Assembly (NCBI RefSeq): GCF_003987555.1
Contig: NZ_NGJW01000001.1
Span: 62,001-126,000, forward strand
Source: Vagococcus lutrae
GTDB lineage: Bacteria > Bacillota > Bacilli > Lactobacillales > Vagococcaceae
Length of the DNA: 64,000 nucleotides
Direction of reading: 5' to 3'
In this document: positions 52,966 to 62,508 of the stretch, piece by piece
How positions within the stretch are numbered: the first letter of the stretch is position 1
Layout of the letters: each line of letters begins with the position of its first letter
The notes under the pieces: generated by a model
Database searches by the model: none
Seen by the model: only the letters and a program-made list of their open reading frames with translations
Told to the model about the DNA's origin: nothing
Position numbers and translations under genes: made by a program

Positions 52966-53652
52966 TTATAAAAGATTTTCTTCACGAAAGCTGATATATC
53001 CTTCATGTCCGACAATAATATGGTCTAATAAATCAATTCCAATAATTTCCCCACATTCTTGGACTCGCTTTGTTAATAAGCGGTCTTGCTTAGAGGGCTG
53101 TGGATTTCCTGATGGGTGATTATGGGCTAAAACTATTCGTGCGGCTGAGCATTTCACCGCTTCTTGAAAAATTTCTCTTGGATGAGCAATCGATTGATTT
53201 AACGAGCCAATAAATACTGTTTTTTGTTTGATAATGTCATTTTTAGTGTTTAAATATAAAGCAATAAGATGTTCTTGCCGTAAATCTTTTAAGCGTATCA
53301 TCAGTTGTTCTCCGATTTTTTGACTAGATAAAACCTGCCCATATTTAGGTTCCTTTGCTTCACACAGACGTTTCCCTAGCTCTAGTGCTGCTTTCATCTC
53401 AATCGCTTTGACTTGTCCAATTCCTTTTATTTGTTGCAACTCCTCAATATTAGCTCGCTTAAGCTCATACAACGATGAAAAAGATTGTAATACATCTTGC
53501 GCCAATGCCATGACATCTTTTTCCTTATAACCCGTTCTTAATAAAATCGCCAATAATTCTTGTGTCGATAAATGCTGCTCGCCAGTTGCTAATAATCGTT
53601 CTCGTGGCCGATCAGCTTCAAACGTTGTAGCGCTTTGCTTTTTTTGTATCAA
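52966..53652 (-). CDS. radC: RadC/YsxA family protein (JAB1/MPN metalloprotease fold)
   Basis: A 228-residue protein with N-terminal helix-hairpin-helix-like helices (LQQIKGIGQVKAIEMKAALEL) and a JAMM zinc motif VLAHNHPSGNPQPSKQD near 170. Family name refers to DNA repair but its activity is unsettled. The start is TTG at 53652 with AGGAGG eight bases upstream; no ATG is well placed. That ribosome site lies inside a terminator-like hairpin, and the TTG directly follows the U run, so expression is probably limited. It follows the HAD gene by 51 bases. Confidence 0.88.
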   Translation of the reverse strand: MIQKKQSATTFEADRPRERLLATGEQHLSTQELLAILLRTGYKEKDVMALAQDVLQSFSSLYELKRANIEELQQIKGIGQVKAIEMKAALELGKRLCEAKEPKYGQVLSSQKIGEQLMIRLKDLRQEHLIALYLNTKNDIIKQKTVFIGSLNQSIAHPREIFQEAVKCSAARIVLAHNHPSGNPQPSKQDRLLTKRVQECGEIIGIDLLDHIIVGHEGYISFREENLL

Positions 53653-53693
53653 AAAAAACACCTCCTATATCTATATACGAAAAGGAGGTGTTT
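53653..53693 (-). terminator. Terminator hairpin that contains the radC ribosome-binding site
   Basis: Perfect 11-bp stem AAACACCTCCT / AGGAGGTGTTT with a 16-base loop, followed by a U run on the minus strand. The 3' arm is the radC Shine-Dalgarno site, and the U run abuts the TTG start at 53652. It can end the valS-folC-HAD transcript or hide the radC site in read-through mRNA. Confidence 0.7.
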
Positions 53694-53703
53694 CAACTTG
53701 TAT

Positions 53704-54366
53704 TTATTTTTTAAACGCTGCTAATATTTCTGCTAATGTCTCCGTTACTGCTACTGTTTTTGCTTTCATCTCATCATCTGGCGACATCAAGTCTGGAACC
53801 ATCACAACAGGCACACCTGCCGCATGGGCTGCTCGTACGCCACTAAATGAATCCTCCAACATTAAACATTCTTCTGGTTTTAATCCTAAAGCCTCAACAG
53901 CTTTCAAAACTATCTCTGGATCTGGCTTAGGATGTGTCACATCTTCAGCTGAAAAAACGGCTTTAAAATAGTGTGTTAAATTAGCTTCTCTTAATAAAAT
54001 ATCAATAAAACGTCGTAGATTACTTGAAGCAACGACACAAGGTATGTCTTGTCGCTTTAGCTCCTCTAACAATTCTCTAACAGAAGGTTTTAACGGTGTC
54101 GTACCATCTGAAAAGCGCTCATGAACGACTTGATGTCCTTCCTTAACAAAAGCGGTCAACTTTTCTTCCGTCATATGCGGATAATCACGTAAATACTTTT
54201 GAAAAGAAAGCGCATCGGATAAGCCAACGTGTTCCAACATATACGCTTCATCTAAATCATGCATGCCATACTTAGGTGCTAACGCGACATTGACCTCTAT
54301 ATAGACTTTTTCTGTATCAAATAACAAACCATCCATATCAAAAATGACACCTTTTACTTTTTCCAA
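53704..54366 (-). CDS. HAD-superfamily sugar-phosphate phosphatase/mutase-like hydrolase
   Basis: A 220-residue HAD hydrolase of the beta-phosphoglucomutase-like subfamily. Motif I is FDMDGLLFDTE (nucleophile and acid Asp residues), motif II is CVVASSN, motif III Lys is in HPKPDPEIVLKA and motif IV is LEDSFSGVRAAHAAG. A four-helix cap follows motif I. Start is TTG at 54366 with GAGGAGG seven bases upstream; it overlaps folC by 13 bases. Substrate not known; a phosphatase or phosphoglucomutase role are both possible. Confidence 0.86.
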   Translation of the reverse strand: MEKVKGVIFDMDGLLFDTEKVYIEVNVALAPKYGMHDLDEAYMLEHVGLSDALSFQKYLRDYPHMTEEKLTAFVKEGHQVVHERFSDGTTPLKPSVRELLEELKRQDIPCVVASSNLRRFIDILLREANLTHYFKAVFSAEDVTHPKPDPEIVLKAVEALGLKPEECLMLEDSFSGVRAAHAAGVPVVMVPDLMSPDDEMKAKTVAVTETLAEILAAFKK

Positions 54367-55652
54367 TTATATGCCTCCTCTAGAATAAATTCTCTAACTT
54401 GGGAAATAAAATAGAGTGAACCTGTTACTAATAAATAATCGTCCTCGCTTGACGTATAAGACGAAATGAACGTTTGCCAACTAGAGACCCATTGTTCTTC
54501 ACGTAAGCCAGCTTCTACGTAACCGACTTTTTTAACCGCACGTGGATAGTCAAATGTTGTCACTTTTAGCGTGACGTTTGGAATCGTTTGAAATAATGCC
54601 ATCATATGTTGGATATCTTTTGTCGCAATAGCCGCAAAAAGAATCGTGACGTGTTTATCTTGCCATTGTTGCGTCAATACTTCTTTCAAACGCATGACTG
54701 CTGGCTCATTATGAGCCCCATCTAAATAGATTGGGGGGTGGTCGATGATTTTCTCCAAGCGTCCCGGCCATCGTACAGCTCGAAGACTCGCTTGCATTTT
54801 TTCCATAGAAAACGAGTGAGCTAACTGTGGCATCACTAATTGACACGTCATTATCGCCACAGCTGCGTTTTCAAGCTGATGATTCCCTTCTAATGCCACT
54901 TCAAAGTCAAAAGACTCGTTTTTAGAGTGAAATTTTCCGCCATTGTCAGTAGCTTTCTGAAATACTGAAACATTAAAATCCTGTCCAAATTCAAAAACTT
55001 GACTGTGTTGCTTCATCGCCACTGAACGAATTACTCGTGTCGCATCTATTGGGAGATTACCTAACACAACCGGTGTTTCGGATTTTATAATCCCGGCTTT
55101 TTGATACGCGATTTTTTCTATGCTATCTCCTAAGATATCCATATGATCTAAACCAATAGTCGTAATCACTGACACTAAGGGATGAATCACATTAGTACAA
55201 TCGAGTAAACCACCTAAGCCAACCTCAACCAGTGCTACATCGACTTGTTGCTCATAAAAATAGAGAAACATCATCGCCGTAATAATCTCGAACTCTGTCA
55301 TATGCATGACGGATGCCTCTTGGTCCATCTCTTCGACAATTGGGCGGATACGGTGTACTAAGTCCGTCAAATCATCATCTGCGATAGGGACGCCATTTAA
55401 GCTAATACGCTCATTAAATGTGACTAAATACGGTGAGGTGAAACTTCCTACATGGAATCCTTCACGAATCAGATAGTCTCGGACCATGGATAAGGTCGAG
55501 CCTTTACCATTCGTCCCACCGATATGCACGGTTTTTATCTTTTTTTCAGGAGAGCCAAGTTTCTTTAACAATGTTTCAATTCGGATGAGGCCCGGACGCG
55601 AGCCAAAAGCAACACGTCCGTGAATCCAATCCAATGCTTCTTGATAATTCAT
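54354..55652 (-). CDS. folC: Folylpolyglutamate synthase / dihydrofolate synthase
   Basis: Mur-ligase-family enzyme adding glutamates to folates, 432 residues. The P-loop is HIGGTNGKGSTLSM, the omega-type loop SFTSPYLVTFNERI follows, and GLGGLLDCTNVIHP and LDHMDILG are FolC signatures. GAHNEPAVMRL marks the C-terminal domain. 25 bases after valS with AGGGGGAG before the ATG; valS-folC linkage is common in Bacilli. Confidence 0.94.
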   Translation of the reverse strand: MNYQEALDWIHGRVAFGSRPGLIRIETLLKKLGSPEKKIKTVHIGGTNGKGSTLSMVRDYLIREGFHVGSFTSPYLVTFNERISLNGVPIADDDLTDLVHRIRPIVEEMDQEASVMHMTEFEIITAMMFLYFYEQQVDVALVEVGLGGLLDCTNVIHPLVSVITTIGLDHMDILGDSIEKIAYQKAGIIKSETPVVLGNLPIDATRVIRSVAMKQHSQVFEFGQDFNVSVFQKATDNGGKFHSKNESFDFEVALEGNHQLENAAVAIMTCQLVMPQLAHSFSMEKMQASLRAVRWPGRLEKIIDHPPIYLDGAHNEPAVMRLKEVLTQQWQDKHVTILFAAIATKDIQHMMALFQTIPNVTLKVTTFDYPRAVKKVGYVEAGLREEQWVSSWQTFISSYTSSEDDYLLVTGSLYFISQVREFILEEAYNWKK

Positions 55653-55677
55653 TTTTCTCCCCCTTATATTAAGAAGG

Positions 55678-58323
55678 TTAGTTTAACTGAGAAAGTGAGG
55701 CAATGCGTTCTTTAACAGAGGCTTGTTTCGCTAAATAATCTTGCTCTTTTTCTCGTTCAGCTTGAACCACTTTTTCAGGTGCATTGGCTACAAAGCGTTT
55801 ATTCGCTAACTTCCCTTGTACTAACTGCACTTCTTTTGTCCATTTCTCTAGTTCTTTTTCTAAACGCTTGATTTCTTCTTCAATATTGATTAAATCAGCA
55901 AGTGGTAAATAAATTTCGGCTCCTTTAATGACCGCACTCATAGCTGTTTCTGGTGCGACAATGTCAGTTGAAATTTCAAGTGTTTCCGGGTTACAAAAAC
56001 GCTCAATATAAGACGTATTCGTTTCAAGAAAAGCTTGTGTCACATCATCTTTCGTTTTAATTAATAGCGTAATTGGTTTTGACATAGGGGTATTAACTTC
56101 TGCACGAATATTACGAACAGCGCGTATCAAGTCTTTTAATACTTCCATGCCTTCAGTTGCTTTTTCATCTAAGTAAGAAACGTCCGCTACTGGATAATCA
56201 GCGACGACAATTGACTCACCTTGATGAGGTATGCTGTCCCAAATTTCTTCTGTTACAAATGGCATGATTGGATGTAATAAGCGTAAAATATTATCTAAGA
56301 CATGAACAAGAACGCTACGTGTCATAGCTTTTTGTTGCTCATCTTCGCCGTATAATACTTCTTTACTCATTTCGATATACCAATCACAAAAATCATCCCA
56401 GATAAAGTTATAGAGATGACGACCGGCCTCACCAAATTCAAATCGTTCAAATAAATCTGACACTTCTACAATCGTCGCATTTAAGCGTGCTAAAATCCAT
56501 TTATCCGCAACCGTCTTATGTCCGTCTAATTGAATGTCTTCATATGTCATATCGTCAATATTCATCAGTACGAAACGACTAGCATTCCAAATCTTATTAA
56601 TAAAATTCCATGCAGCATCCATTTTATCGTAACTAAAGCGCATGTCCTGTCCTGGCGTAGAGCCTGTCGATAAGAACCAACGTAACGCGTCCACTCCGTA
56701 TTGGTCGATAACATCCATTGGATCGATACCATTGCCAAGAGATTTACTCATTTTACGTCCGTCTTCCGCTCGGATTAATCCGTGCATTAAAACATTTTCA
56801 AATGGACGCTCTCCTGTAAACTCTAAACTTTGGAAAATCATTCGACTCACCCAGAAGAAGATGATGTCATAACCTGTGACTAAAGTCGACGTTGGGAAAT
56901 AACGCTGATAGTCCGCATTGTCTTCATCCGGCCAGCCTAATGTTGAAAACGGCCACAAGGCAGAGCTAAACCATGTATCTAAAACATCCTCATCACGACG
57001 CCAATTTTCGCTGTCGGCTGGAGCTTCTTCTCCAACATACATCTCACCTGTTTCACGATGATACCATGCAGGAATCTGGTGTCCCCACCATAGCTGACGT
57101 GAGATAACCCAGTCGTGAACATTTTCCATCCAACGCATGAATGTTTGATTAAAACGAGGTGGATAGAAGTTCACATCATCATCTGTCGCTTGATTGTCCA
57201 TTGCTTTTTGGGCTAATGGCGCCATCTTAACGAACCACTGAGTCGACAGACGTGGTTCAACGACGACACCCGTACGTTCAGAATGTCCCACACTGTGAGT
57301 CATTTTTTCTATTTTGACTAAATAACCAGCTGACTCTAAATCTTTAATAATTTGTTTACGCGCATCAAAGCGGTCCATCCCTGCATACGCTGCGACAGTA
57401 TCATTCATTGTACCATCATCATTCATCACGTTAACACGTGGTAAATCATGACGATTTCCTACCTCAAAGTCATTAGGGTCATGAGCTGGGGTAATTTTTA
57501 CGACCCCTGTTCCAAATTCCATATCGACATATTCATCTGCAATAATCGGAATCTCTTTTTCTACGATGGGTAATATTACCGTCTTGCCGATAAGCGCTTG
57601 ATAACGCTCATCATCTGGATGAACTGCAACCGCTGTATCTCCGAGCATTGTTTCAGGGCGTGTCGTCGCAATTTCTAATGTTTGACCACTGCCATCAGCT
57701 AACGGATAAGCCATGTGATAAAAAGCACCCTCTACATCTTTATGAATCACTTCGATGTCAGATAAAGCCGTTTTCGCTTTCGGATCCCAGTTGATAATAT
57801 ATTCTCCACGATAGATTAAGCCTTTTTTATATAATTGAACGAAAACGCGATTAACTGCTTGTGACAAGCCTTCATCTAGTGTAAAACGCTCGCGACTGTA
57901 ATCCACAGAAATACCTAACTTTGCCCACTGTTCGCGAATGTGGTCGGCATATTCTTCTTTCCACTCCCACGTTTTTTCTAAGAACGCTTCACGACCTAAA
58001 TCGTAACGACTCACTCCTTCGGTTGCAAGCTTTTCTTCTACCTTCGCTTGCGTTGCAATTCCAGCGTGATCCATACCTGGTAGCCATAAAGTATCATAGC
58101 CTTGCATACGTTTATGACGAATAATAATATCTTGTAGCGTTGTATCCCACGCGTGACCTAAATGTAATTTTCCAGTAACGTTTGGTGGAGGCAATACAAT
58201 CGAATATGGTTTGGCATCGGGATTACCGCTTGGTTTAAAATAGCCACCTGCTAACCATTTTTCGTAGCGTCCTGTTTCTACTTCTTTTGGCATATACTTT
58301 GTCGATAAATTTTTGTCAGTCAT
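55678..58323 (-). CDS. valS: Valyl-tRNA synthetase
   Basis: Class I aminoacyl-tRNA synthetase charging tRNA-Val. The 881-residue product has [15 protein letters not shown] (HIGH motif), a CP1 editing domain ([19 protein letters not shown]) and KMSKSLGNG (KMSKS motif near 525). It ends in a C-terminal coiled coil ([19 protein letters not shown]) typical of ValRS. ATG at 58323 follows AAAGGA by eight bases; ATGs at 58344 and 58332 are too close or without a site. Regulated by a T-box leader. Confidence 0.97.
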   Translation of the reverse strand: MTDKNLSTKYMPKEVETGRYEKWLAGGYFKPSGNPDAKPYSIVLPPPNVTGKLHLGHAWDTTLQDIIIRHKRMQGYDTLWLPGMDHAGIATQAKVEEKLATEGVSRYDLGREAFLEKTWEWKEEYADHIREQWAKLGISVDYSRERFTLDEGLSQAVNRVFVQLYKKGLIYRGEYIINWDPKAKTALSDIEVIHKDVEGAFYHMAYPLADGSGQTLEIATTRPETMLGDTAVAVHPDDERYQALIGKTVILPIVEKEIPIIADEYVDMEFGTGVVKITPAHDPNDFEVGNRHDLPRVNVMNDDGTMNDTVAAYAGMDRFDARKQIIKDLESAGYLVKIEKMTHSVGHSERTGVVVEPRLSTQWFVKMAPLAQKAMDNQATDDDVNFYPPRFNQTFMRWMENVHDWVISRQLWWGHQIPAWYHRETGEMYVGEEAPADSENWRRDEDVLDTWFSSALWPFSTLGWPDEDNADYQRYFPTSTLVTGYDIIFFWVSRMIFQSLEFTGERPFENVLMHGLIRAEDGRKMSKSLGNGIDPMDVIDQYGVDALRWFLSTGSTPGQDMRFSYDKMDAAWNFINKIWNASRFVLMNIDDMTYEDIQLDGHKTVADKWILARLNATIVEVSDLFERFEFGEAGRHLYNFIWDDFCDWYIEMSKEVLYGEDEQQKAMTRSVLVHVLDNILRLLHPIMPFVTEEIWDSIPHQGESIVVADYPVADVSYLDEKATEGMEVLKDLIRAVRNIRAEVNTPMSKPITLLIKTKDDVTQAFLETNTSYIERFCNPETLEISTDIVAPETAMSAVIKGAEIYLPLADLINIEEEIKRLEKELEKWTKEVQLVQGKLANKRFVANAPEKVVQAEREKEQDYLAKQASVKERIASLSQLN

Positions 58324-58344
58324 TTTAGCCATCCTTTCTTTCAT

Positions 58345-58585
58345 AAAAAAAAGCCCTAAACATACGGATGTATGTTTAGGGCGAATTCATCACGGTACCA
58401 CCTAAATTTCAGTAAATGCATGTATTTACTGCTCATTCTGTATGTAACGAATACAACTCGTCGTGAGAAACTAATAGTCACACGAAACTCCCAAGCTACC
58501 TTCATAAGTCTCTTTTAAAAATCTTCCACCAATGATTTTCTCTCTATAAAAAGGGGGACTTACTACTCCTCTTGTTCATCGTCTT
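58345..58585 (-). promoter_or_regulatory. T-box riboswitch leader of valS
   Basis: The minus strand holds the T-box core AGGTGGTACCGTG (58403-58391), then a 13-bp terminator stem (58353-58365 with 58370-58382) and U8. Upstream are Stem I-like elements including AGAGAG and GGTGGAAG. Uncharged tRNA-Val should stabilise the antiterminator. A GTA within GAAGGTAGC is a candidate Val specifier, but I could not fold it to be sure. Confidence 0.93.
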
Positions 58586-58586
58586 T

Positions 58587-58614
58587 CTATTAGTTTACAA
58601 GATAGTTTTGACAA
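58587..58614 (-). promoter_or_regulatory. Promoter of valS
   Basis: TTGTCA (58614-58609), 16-base spacer, TAATAG (58592-58587), starting right after the tpx stop. Confidence 0.55.
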
Positions 58615-58620
58615 AATCAA

Positions 58621-59118
58621 CTACGAGTTAATCAATTCTTTTAGAGCTGTTAACGCTTCGTCATAATCTGGTTCTTGTTTGATTTCAGGAACAATTTGCA
58701 CGTACGCAATTTTTCCATCTGTATCAATAATGAAAATCGAGCGAGCAAAAATACCCAATTTTTCAATAAGAATGCCGTATTCACGTCCAAAGAATAACTC
58801 AGGATCATGTAACATTTCCATATCGATGCCTTCACCTGCACACCAATTTTGTTGCTCTTCTCGTGAATTTTTTGAAATTGTCACAAGTTTTGCATCAGTT
58901 ATTTTATTTGCTTCTTGATTAAAACGTTTCGTTTGTAACTGACAAACGCCTGTTTCGATATCTGGTACAACATTTAATAAAACGGGTTGTGTTAATAAGT
59001 TTGCTAATTGAACAGGTTCGTTGTTCAAATTATTTAAACTAAAATCTGGTGCTTTGTCGCCTACTTTTAAATCATTTCCAACTAATGTTACAGCTTCGCC
59101 ACCTAAAGTTACTTTCAT
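58621..59118 (-). CDS. tpx: Thiol peroxidase (atypical 2-Cys peroxiredoxin)
   Basis: Reduces hydrogen and organic peroxides using thioredoxin. The 165-residue product has peroxidatic Cys59 in VVPDIETGVCQLQT and resolving Cys93 in QNWCAGEG, as in Tpx. LNVVPD replaces the usual SVVPS without touching the active residues. A ribosome site AAAGGGG precedes the ATG. It lies downstream of rex, 78 bases apart, without a clear terminator between them. Confidence 0.95.
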   Translation of the reverse strand: MKVTLGGEAVTLVGNDLKVGDKAPDFSLNNLNNEPVQLANLLTQPVLLNVVPDIETGVCQLQTKRFNQEANKITDAKLVTISKNSREEQQNWCAGEGIDMEMLHDPELFFGREYGILIEKLGIFARSIFIIDTDGKIAYVQIVPEIKQEPDYDEALTALKELINS

Positions 59119-59196
59119 AAACTTATTCCCCTTTCTTGTGTTACTTTCTATTATAAAGGAATCGTCAAGAAATTAACATTAGAACGACTTGTTGTC

Positions 59197-59853
59197 TTAT
59201 TCACCAAAGTTAAATTGTTTCGTTGAGGTGAAATTCTCATCGAAATAAATCAACGTTTGTAACTCAGTTGTTAAATCGATATATTGAACTTTAACATTAT
59301 CAGGGACACGCAAACGATTAGGTGAGAAGGTTAAAATCGCGGTCACACCATTTTCAATCGCTAAATCTACGACATCCTGTGTATGCTTACTCGGAACGGT
59401 CGAGACTAAAGTTGTAACGCCTTCTTTTTTTAACGTTTCTGGCATCTCAGATAGGTCTTGTACGACAATATCACGAACCGTTTGGCCCACAATCTCTGGA
59501 TTCGTATCAAACGCGCAAACAATGTTTAAATTATGATTACGTCTAAAGTTATAACGAGCTAACGCTTTACCAAGATTTCCTACTCCGACTAACGCTATCG
59601 GTTTTTCCACTTGCGTATTTAAGACATGCCCAAAAACTTCAATCAAATAGCTCACATCATAACCGTAACCACTCCGACCTAGTTCGCCAAAGTGAGAAAA
59701 ATCACGACGTATGGTCGCAGATGGGATTTGAATCATTCGGCTAAATTCTTTAGATTTGATACGTTCAACATGAGATTCTTCTAATTTTTTTAAATAACGA
59801 TAATATAACGGGATTCTTTTCGCTGTCGCGTTGGGAATTTTATACTCCTTCAT
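59197..59853 (-). CDS. rex: Redox-sensing transcriptional repressor Rex
   Basis: Senses the NADH/NAD ratio and represses fermentation and anaerobic genes. The 218-residue product has a winged helix (SRMIQIPSATIRRDFSHFGELGRSGYGYDV) and a Rossmann domain with VGVGNLGKALARYNF. ATG at 59853 is chosen since AGAGGTGG is nine bases upstream, the two ATGs before it being too close. In this window the FNT channel and fumarate reductase genes are plausible Rex targets, but no operator is evident there. Confidence 0.95.
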   Translation of the reverse strand: MKEYKIPNATAKRIPLYYRYLKKLEESHVERIKSKEFSRMIQIPSATIRRDFSHFGELGRSGYGYDVSYLIEVFGHVLNTQVEKPIALVGVGNLGKALARYNFRRNHNLNIVCAFDTNPEIVGQTVRDIVVQDLSEMPETLKKEGVTTLVSTVPSKHTQDVVDLAIENGVTAILTFSPNRLRVPDNVKVQYIDLTTELQTLIYFDENFTSTKQFNFGE

Positions 59854-59890
59854 TTTCATCATCCACCTCTTGTTAATCTTTTCACACTAA

Positions 59891-59919
59891 AGTGTATCAT
59901 TCATTGTGAAAGAATACAA
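59891..59919 (-). promoter_or_regulatory. rex promoter with a Rex-like half-site
   Basis: TTGTAT (59919-59914), 17-base spacer, TACACT (59896-59891). The spacer contains TTTCACAA, one half of the Rex consensus TTGTGAAN4TTTCACAA; the other half is absent. Confidence 0.5.
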
Positions 59920-59961
59920 CTAAAGTTTGTGATTTTACATACTTATTGTAAAAAAGACAAG

Positions 59962-60003
59962 AAAAAACCACTTAATCATTGCACATTCAATGACAAGTGG
60001 CTT
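59962..60003 (-). terminator. Terminator of thiI
   Basis: Stem CCACTTGTCATTG / CAATGATTAAGTGG with one bulged base and a U6 run on the minus strand, about ten bases after the thiI stop. Confidence 0.88.
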
Positions 60004-60009
60004 GTTAAA

Positions 60010-61227
60010 TTATAATAAATCTGTGAAGTCTTCTTCTTTTGCTTGTAAAAATTGGTCGCGACTATTAATTTCTTCAATCGTAATACCTGCTAAGGCACGT
60101 TCTATTAATCCTTCAACATCTAGTCGTTGCTCGTATTGTATACACTTTTCTAATTTAGGTTTTGTTTTCGGTTGAGGTGGCGCAAATATAGTACAACAAT
60201 CTTCAAATGGTTGAATCGCTAAATCAAATGTGTCGATTTCTTCTGCCAGTTTGATGATTTCAGTCTTATCGGTTGAAATAAGAGGACGTAAAATAGGTGT
60301 GTTCGTTACATCGTTGATTGCGACCATGCTTTCCAACGTTTGAGAAGCAACCTGTCCTAATGATTCCCCATTAAAAATAGCCAATGCTTTACGCTGTACA
60401 CGAATAGCATCTGTCAAACGCAACATGAAACGACGTGTAATCGTCATGAGATACCCAGGTGGAACCTCTTTTTTAATCGCTTCTTGAATTTCTGTGAAAG
60501 GGACTGTGATAAATTGAATACTCCCTACATACGGCGTTAACTTGACCGTTAAATCTTTTGCTTTGTTTAAAGCAGCTTCACTCGTATAAGGCGGACTATA
60601 AAAATGAACCATTTCTAATTCAACTCCGCGCTTCATAGCTAAGTAACCGGCTACTGGTGAATCAATCCCCCCTGAAAGCATTAACACCGACTTACCACTC
60701 GAACCAACAGGTAAGCCGCCTGCACCATGAAACATTTCTGAAGATAAAAAAGCCCCGTTATGACGTATATCTACTCGCACGTCGATATCTGGTTGTTTCA
60801 TCTGAGCTTGAATACCAGGTATTGCTTCGATAACGGCATGACCAATTTCACGATTTAATTCCCGCGTATCAAGTGGAAATTCTCTGTCAGCTCGTTTCGT
60901 CGTGATTTTAAATGTCTGACCTTCTTCATAACGCTCTTTTACCATCTCAATCGCCGTTTGATAAATCACTGATAATTCTTTTTCTACTTGAATGGCTGGT
61001 GAAAAAGTCTGAATACCAAAGACTGGTTTCAAGGCTGCTATGATAGGCTGGCTTGGCTCTCCATTGAGTTTTAAATGCATACGGTCACGATGCGCTTGAA
61101 CTTTCACATTAGGAAAAGCATGCAAGGTGTTTCTAACATTTCGTCCTAATTGATTAATAAATGCTTTACGATTACGGCCTTTTGTTGATAACTCACCGTA
61201 TCGCACCATAATTTCTGTATATTCCAT
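60010..61227 (-). CDS. thiI: tRNA 4-thiouridine synthetase ThiI (no rhodanese domain)
   Basis: Activates U8 of tRNA with ATP and transfers sulfur. The 405-residue product contains an N-terminal ferredoxin-like domain, a THUMP domain (about 60-165) and a PP-loop domain with [21 protein letters not shown] near 183. It ends without a rhodanese domain, as in Bacillus, so sulfur must come directly from the neighbouring desulfurase. Since thiazole synthesis genes are absent from this window, its role is likely in tRNA only. Follows the desulfurase by 25 bases. Confidence 0.94.
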   Translation of the reverse strand: MEYTEIMVRYGELSTKGRNRKAFINQLGRNVRNTLHAFPNVKVQAHRDRMHLKLNGEPSQPIIAALKPVFGIQTFSPAIQVEKELSVIYQTAIEMVKERYEEGQTFKITTKRADREFPLDTRELNREIGHAVIEAIPGIQAQMKQPDIDVRVDIRHNGAFLSSEMFHGAGGLPVGSSGKSVLMLSGGIDSPVAGYLAMKRGVELEMVHFYSPPYTSEAALNKAKDLTVKLTPYVGSIQFITVPFTEIQEAIKKEVPPGYLMTITRRFMLRLTDAIRVQRKALAIFNGESLGQVASQTLESMVAINDVTNTPILRPLISTDKTEIIKLAEEIDTFDLAIQPFEDCCTIFAPPQPKTKPKLEKCIQYEQRLDVEGLIERALAGITIEEINSRDQFLQAKEEDFTDLL

Positions 61228-61252
61228 AATAAATCCTTTCCCTATTTAACTT

Positions 61253-62398
61253 TTAGAAGGCTTGTGTAAACTTTTTATAAAGATGATCAAAAACGATTAA
61301 AAATTGTTCGACCTCTGGCAAGGTAGACGTTTCTGAAAAACTCACGCGTACAGCTGTCGTTGCTTGTTTTTCAGGAACATGCATTGCTTTTAACGTCCCA
61401 TGTGTACTTGCTTTTTTACTTGAACACGCACTGGTTGTAGAGATGTAGATATCTTTTTCTTCAAAAGCGTGAACGAGTACTTCTCCTCGAATGTTTTTTA
61501 AACCAAAACAGACAATATGTGGCGCGAACGCTTCTGTTGATTCTGAAAACAACGTCACATTGTCATATTCTGACAAAGAAGCAATCAGATAATCACGCAA
61601 ACGTGTCATATGTATTTCTTTTAACGACACATCTGTCAGCTGTAAACGTAAAGCACGTGACATTGCAACAATCCCTGCTAAGTTTTCCGTCCCACTTCTT
61701 TTACCATGTTCTTGCCCACCACCGGTAACAAGAGAAGCAAGCTTACGACCTTTACGCCAATACAACAAGCCCACTCCCTTAGGACCATGAAACTTATGTG
61801 CCGATAAACTCGCAAAATCAACACGCTCCGTCAACCACGCGGTAAGCGGAACTTTCCCTATTGCTTGCACGGCATCCACATGAAAATGAATCGCTGGATA
61901 ATCTTTTAACAGGTCACTAATTTCGGAAATAGGTTGAATCGTCCCAATTTCATTATTTACCGCCATACACGAAACAAGTATTGTGTCTTTGCGAATTAGT
62001 TTTTCAAGCTCTGAAACAATGACTTTACCTTGAGTATCCACAGGCGCATAACTTATTTCAAAACCCGCTTTAGCTAACTGTTCACATGAGCGATAAACAG
62101 AAGCATGCTCTACACTTGAAACAATAATGTGCTTACCAAAAGCCGCCTTTTCTAACGCAGTTCCTTTTAATACCCAATTATTACTTTCGGTTCCACCACT
62201 AGTAAAATAAATTTCTTCTGGTGCTACTTCTAATAATTCAGCCGTTTGTTTGCGAGACTGTTCTAGCAAACGTGTGCTTTGACTCCCCAATCGATGTAAG
62301 CTAGAAGGGTTACCTATCATCCGCTCTGTTGTCTGAATATATGTTTGCAAAACACTCGGTAATACCGGGGTTGTCGCACTATTATCAAAATAAATCAT
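61253..62398 (-). CDS. Cysteine desulfurase, NifZ/IscS type, partner of ThiI
   Basis: PLP-dependent enzyme releasing sulfur from cysteine, 381 residues. N-terminal YFDNSATTPVLPSV, FTSGGTESNNWVLKG binds PLP phosphate, the PLP lysine lies in SLSAHKFHGPKGVG near 200 and the catalytic Cys in ISTTSACSSKKAST near 325. The thiI-adjacent position marks it as the tRNA-thiolation desulfurase (called NifZ in Bacillus). AAGGAG precedes the ATG. Confidence 0.93.
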   Translation of the reverse strand: MIYFDNSATTPVLPSVLQTYIQTTERMIGNPSSLHRLGSQSTRLLEQSRKQTAELLEVAPEEIYFTSGGTESNNWVLKGTALEKAAFGKHIIVSSVEHASVYRSCEQLAKAGFEISYAPVDTQGKVIVSELEKLIRKDTILVSCMAVNNEIGTIQPISEISDLLKDYPAIHFHVDAVQAIGKVPLTAWLTERVDFASLSAHKFHGPKGVGLLYWRKGRKLASLVTGGGQEHGKRSGTENLAGIVAMSRALRLQLTDVSLKEIHMTRLRDYLIASLSEYDNVTLFSESTEAFAPHIVCFGLKNIRGEVLVHAFEEKDIYISTTSACSSKKASTHGTLKAMHVPEKQATTAVRVSFSETSTLPEVEQFLIVFDHLYKKFTQAF

Positions 62399-62468
62399 TC
62401 TATCGTCTCCTTGTAAAATTCTTTCCTATTATAGACCTTCTCTTTCATGAGCGCAACTTTCACACAAG

Positions 62469-62503
62469 CAAAAAAGCTAAAACAGACGGGCTGCTTTAGC
62501 TTT
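62469..62503 (-). terminator. Terminator of ezrA
   Basis: Stem AAAGCTAAAGCAG / CTGTTTTAGCTTT, with one mismatch and a U6 run on the minus strand, just beyond the ezrA stop. Confidence 0.85.
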
Positions 62504-62508
62504 CCTGA

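Noticed and set aside
59881-59940. A full Rex operator upstream of rex or tpx.
   Set aside because: Only one half-site in the right orientation; spacing of the other TTCACA-like sequence does not fit.
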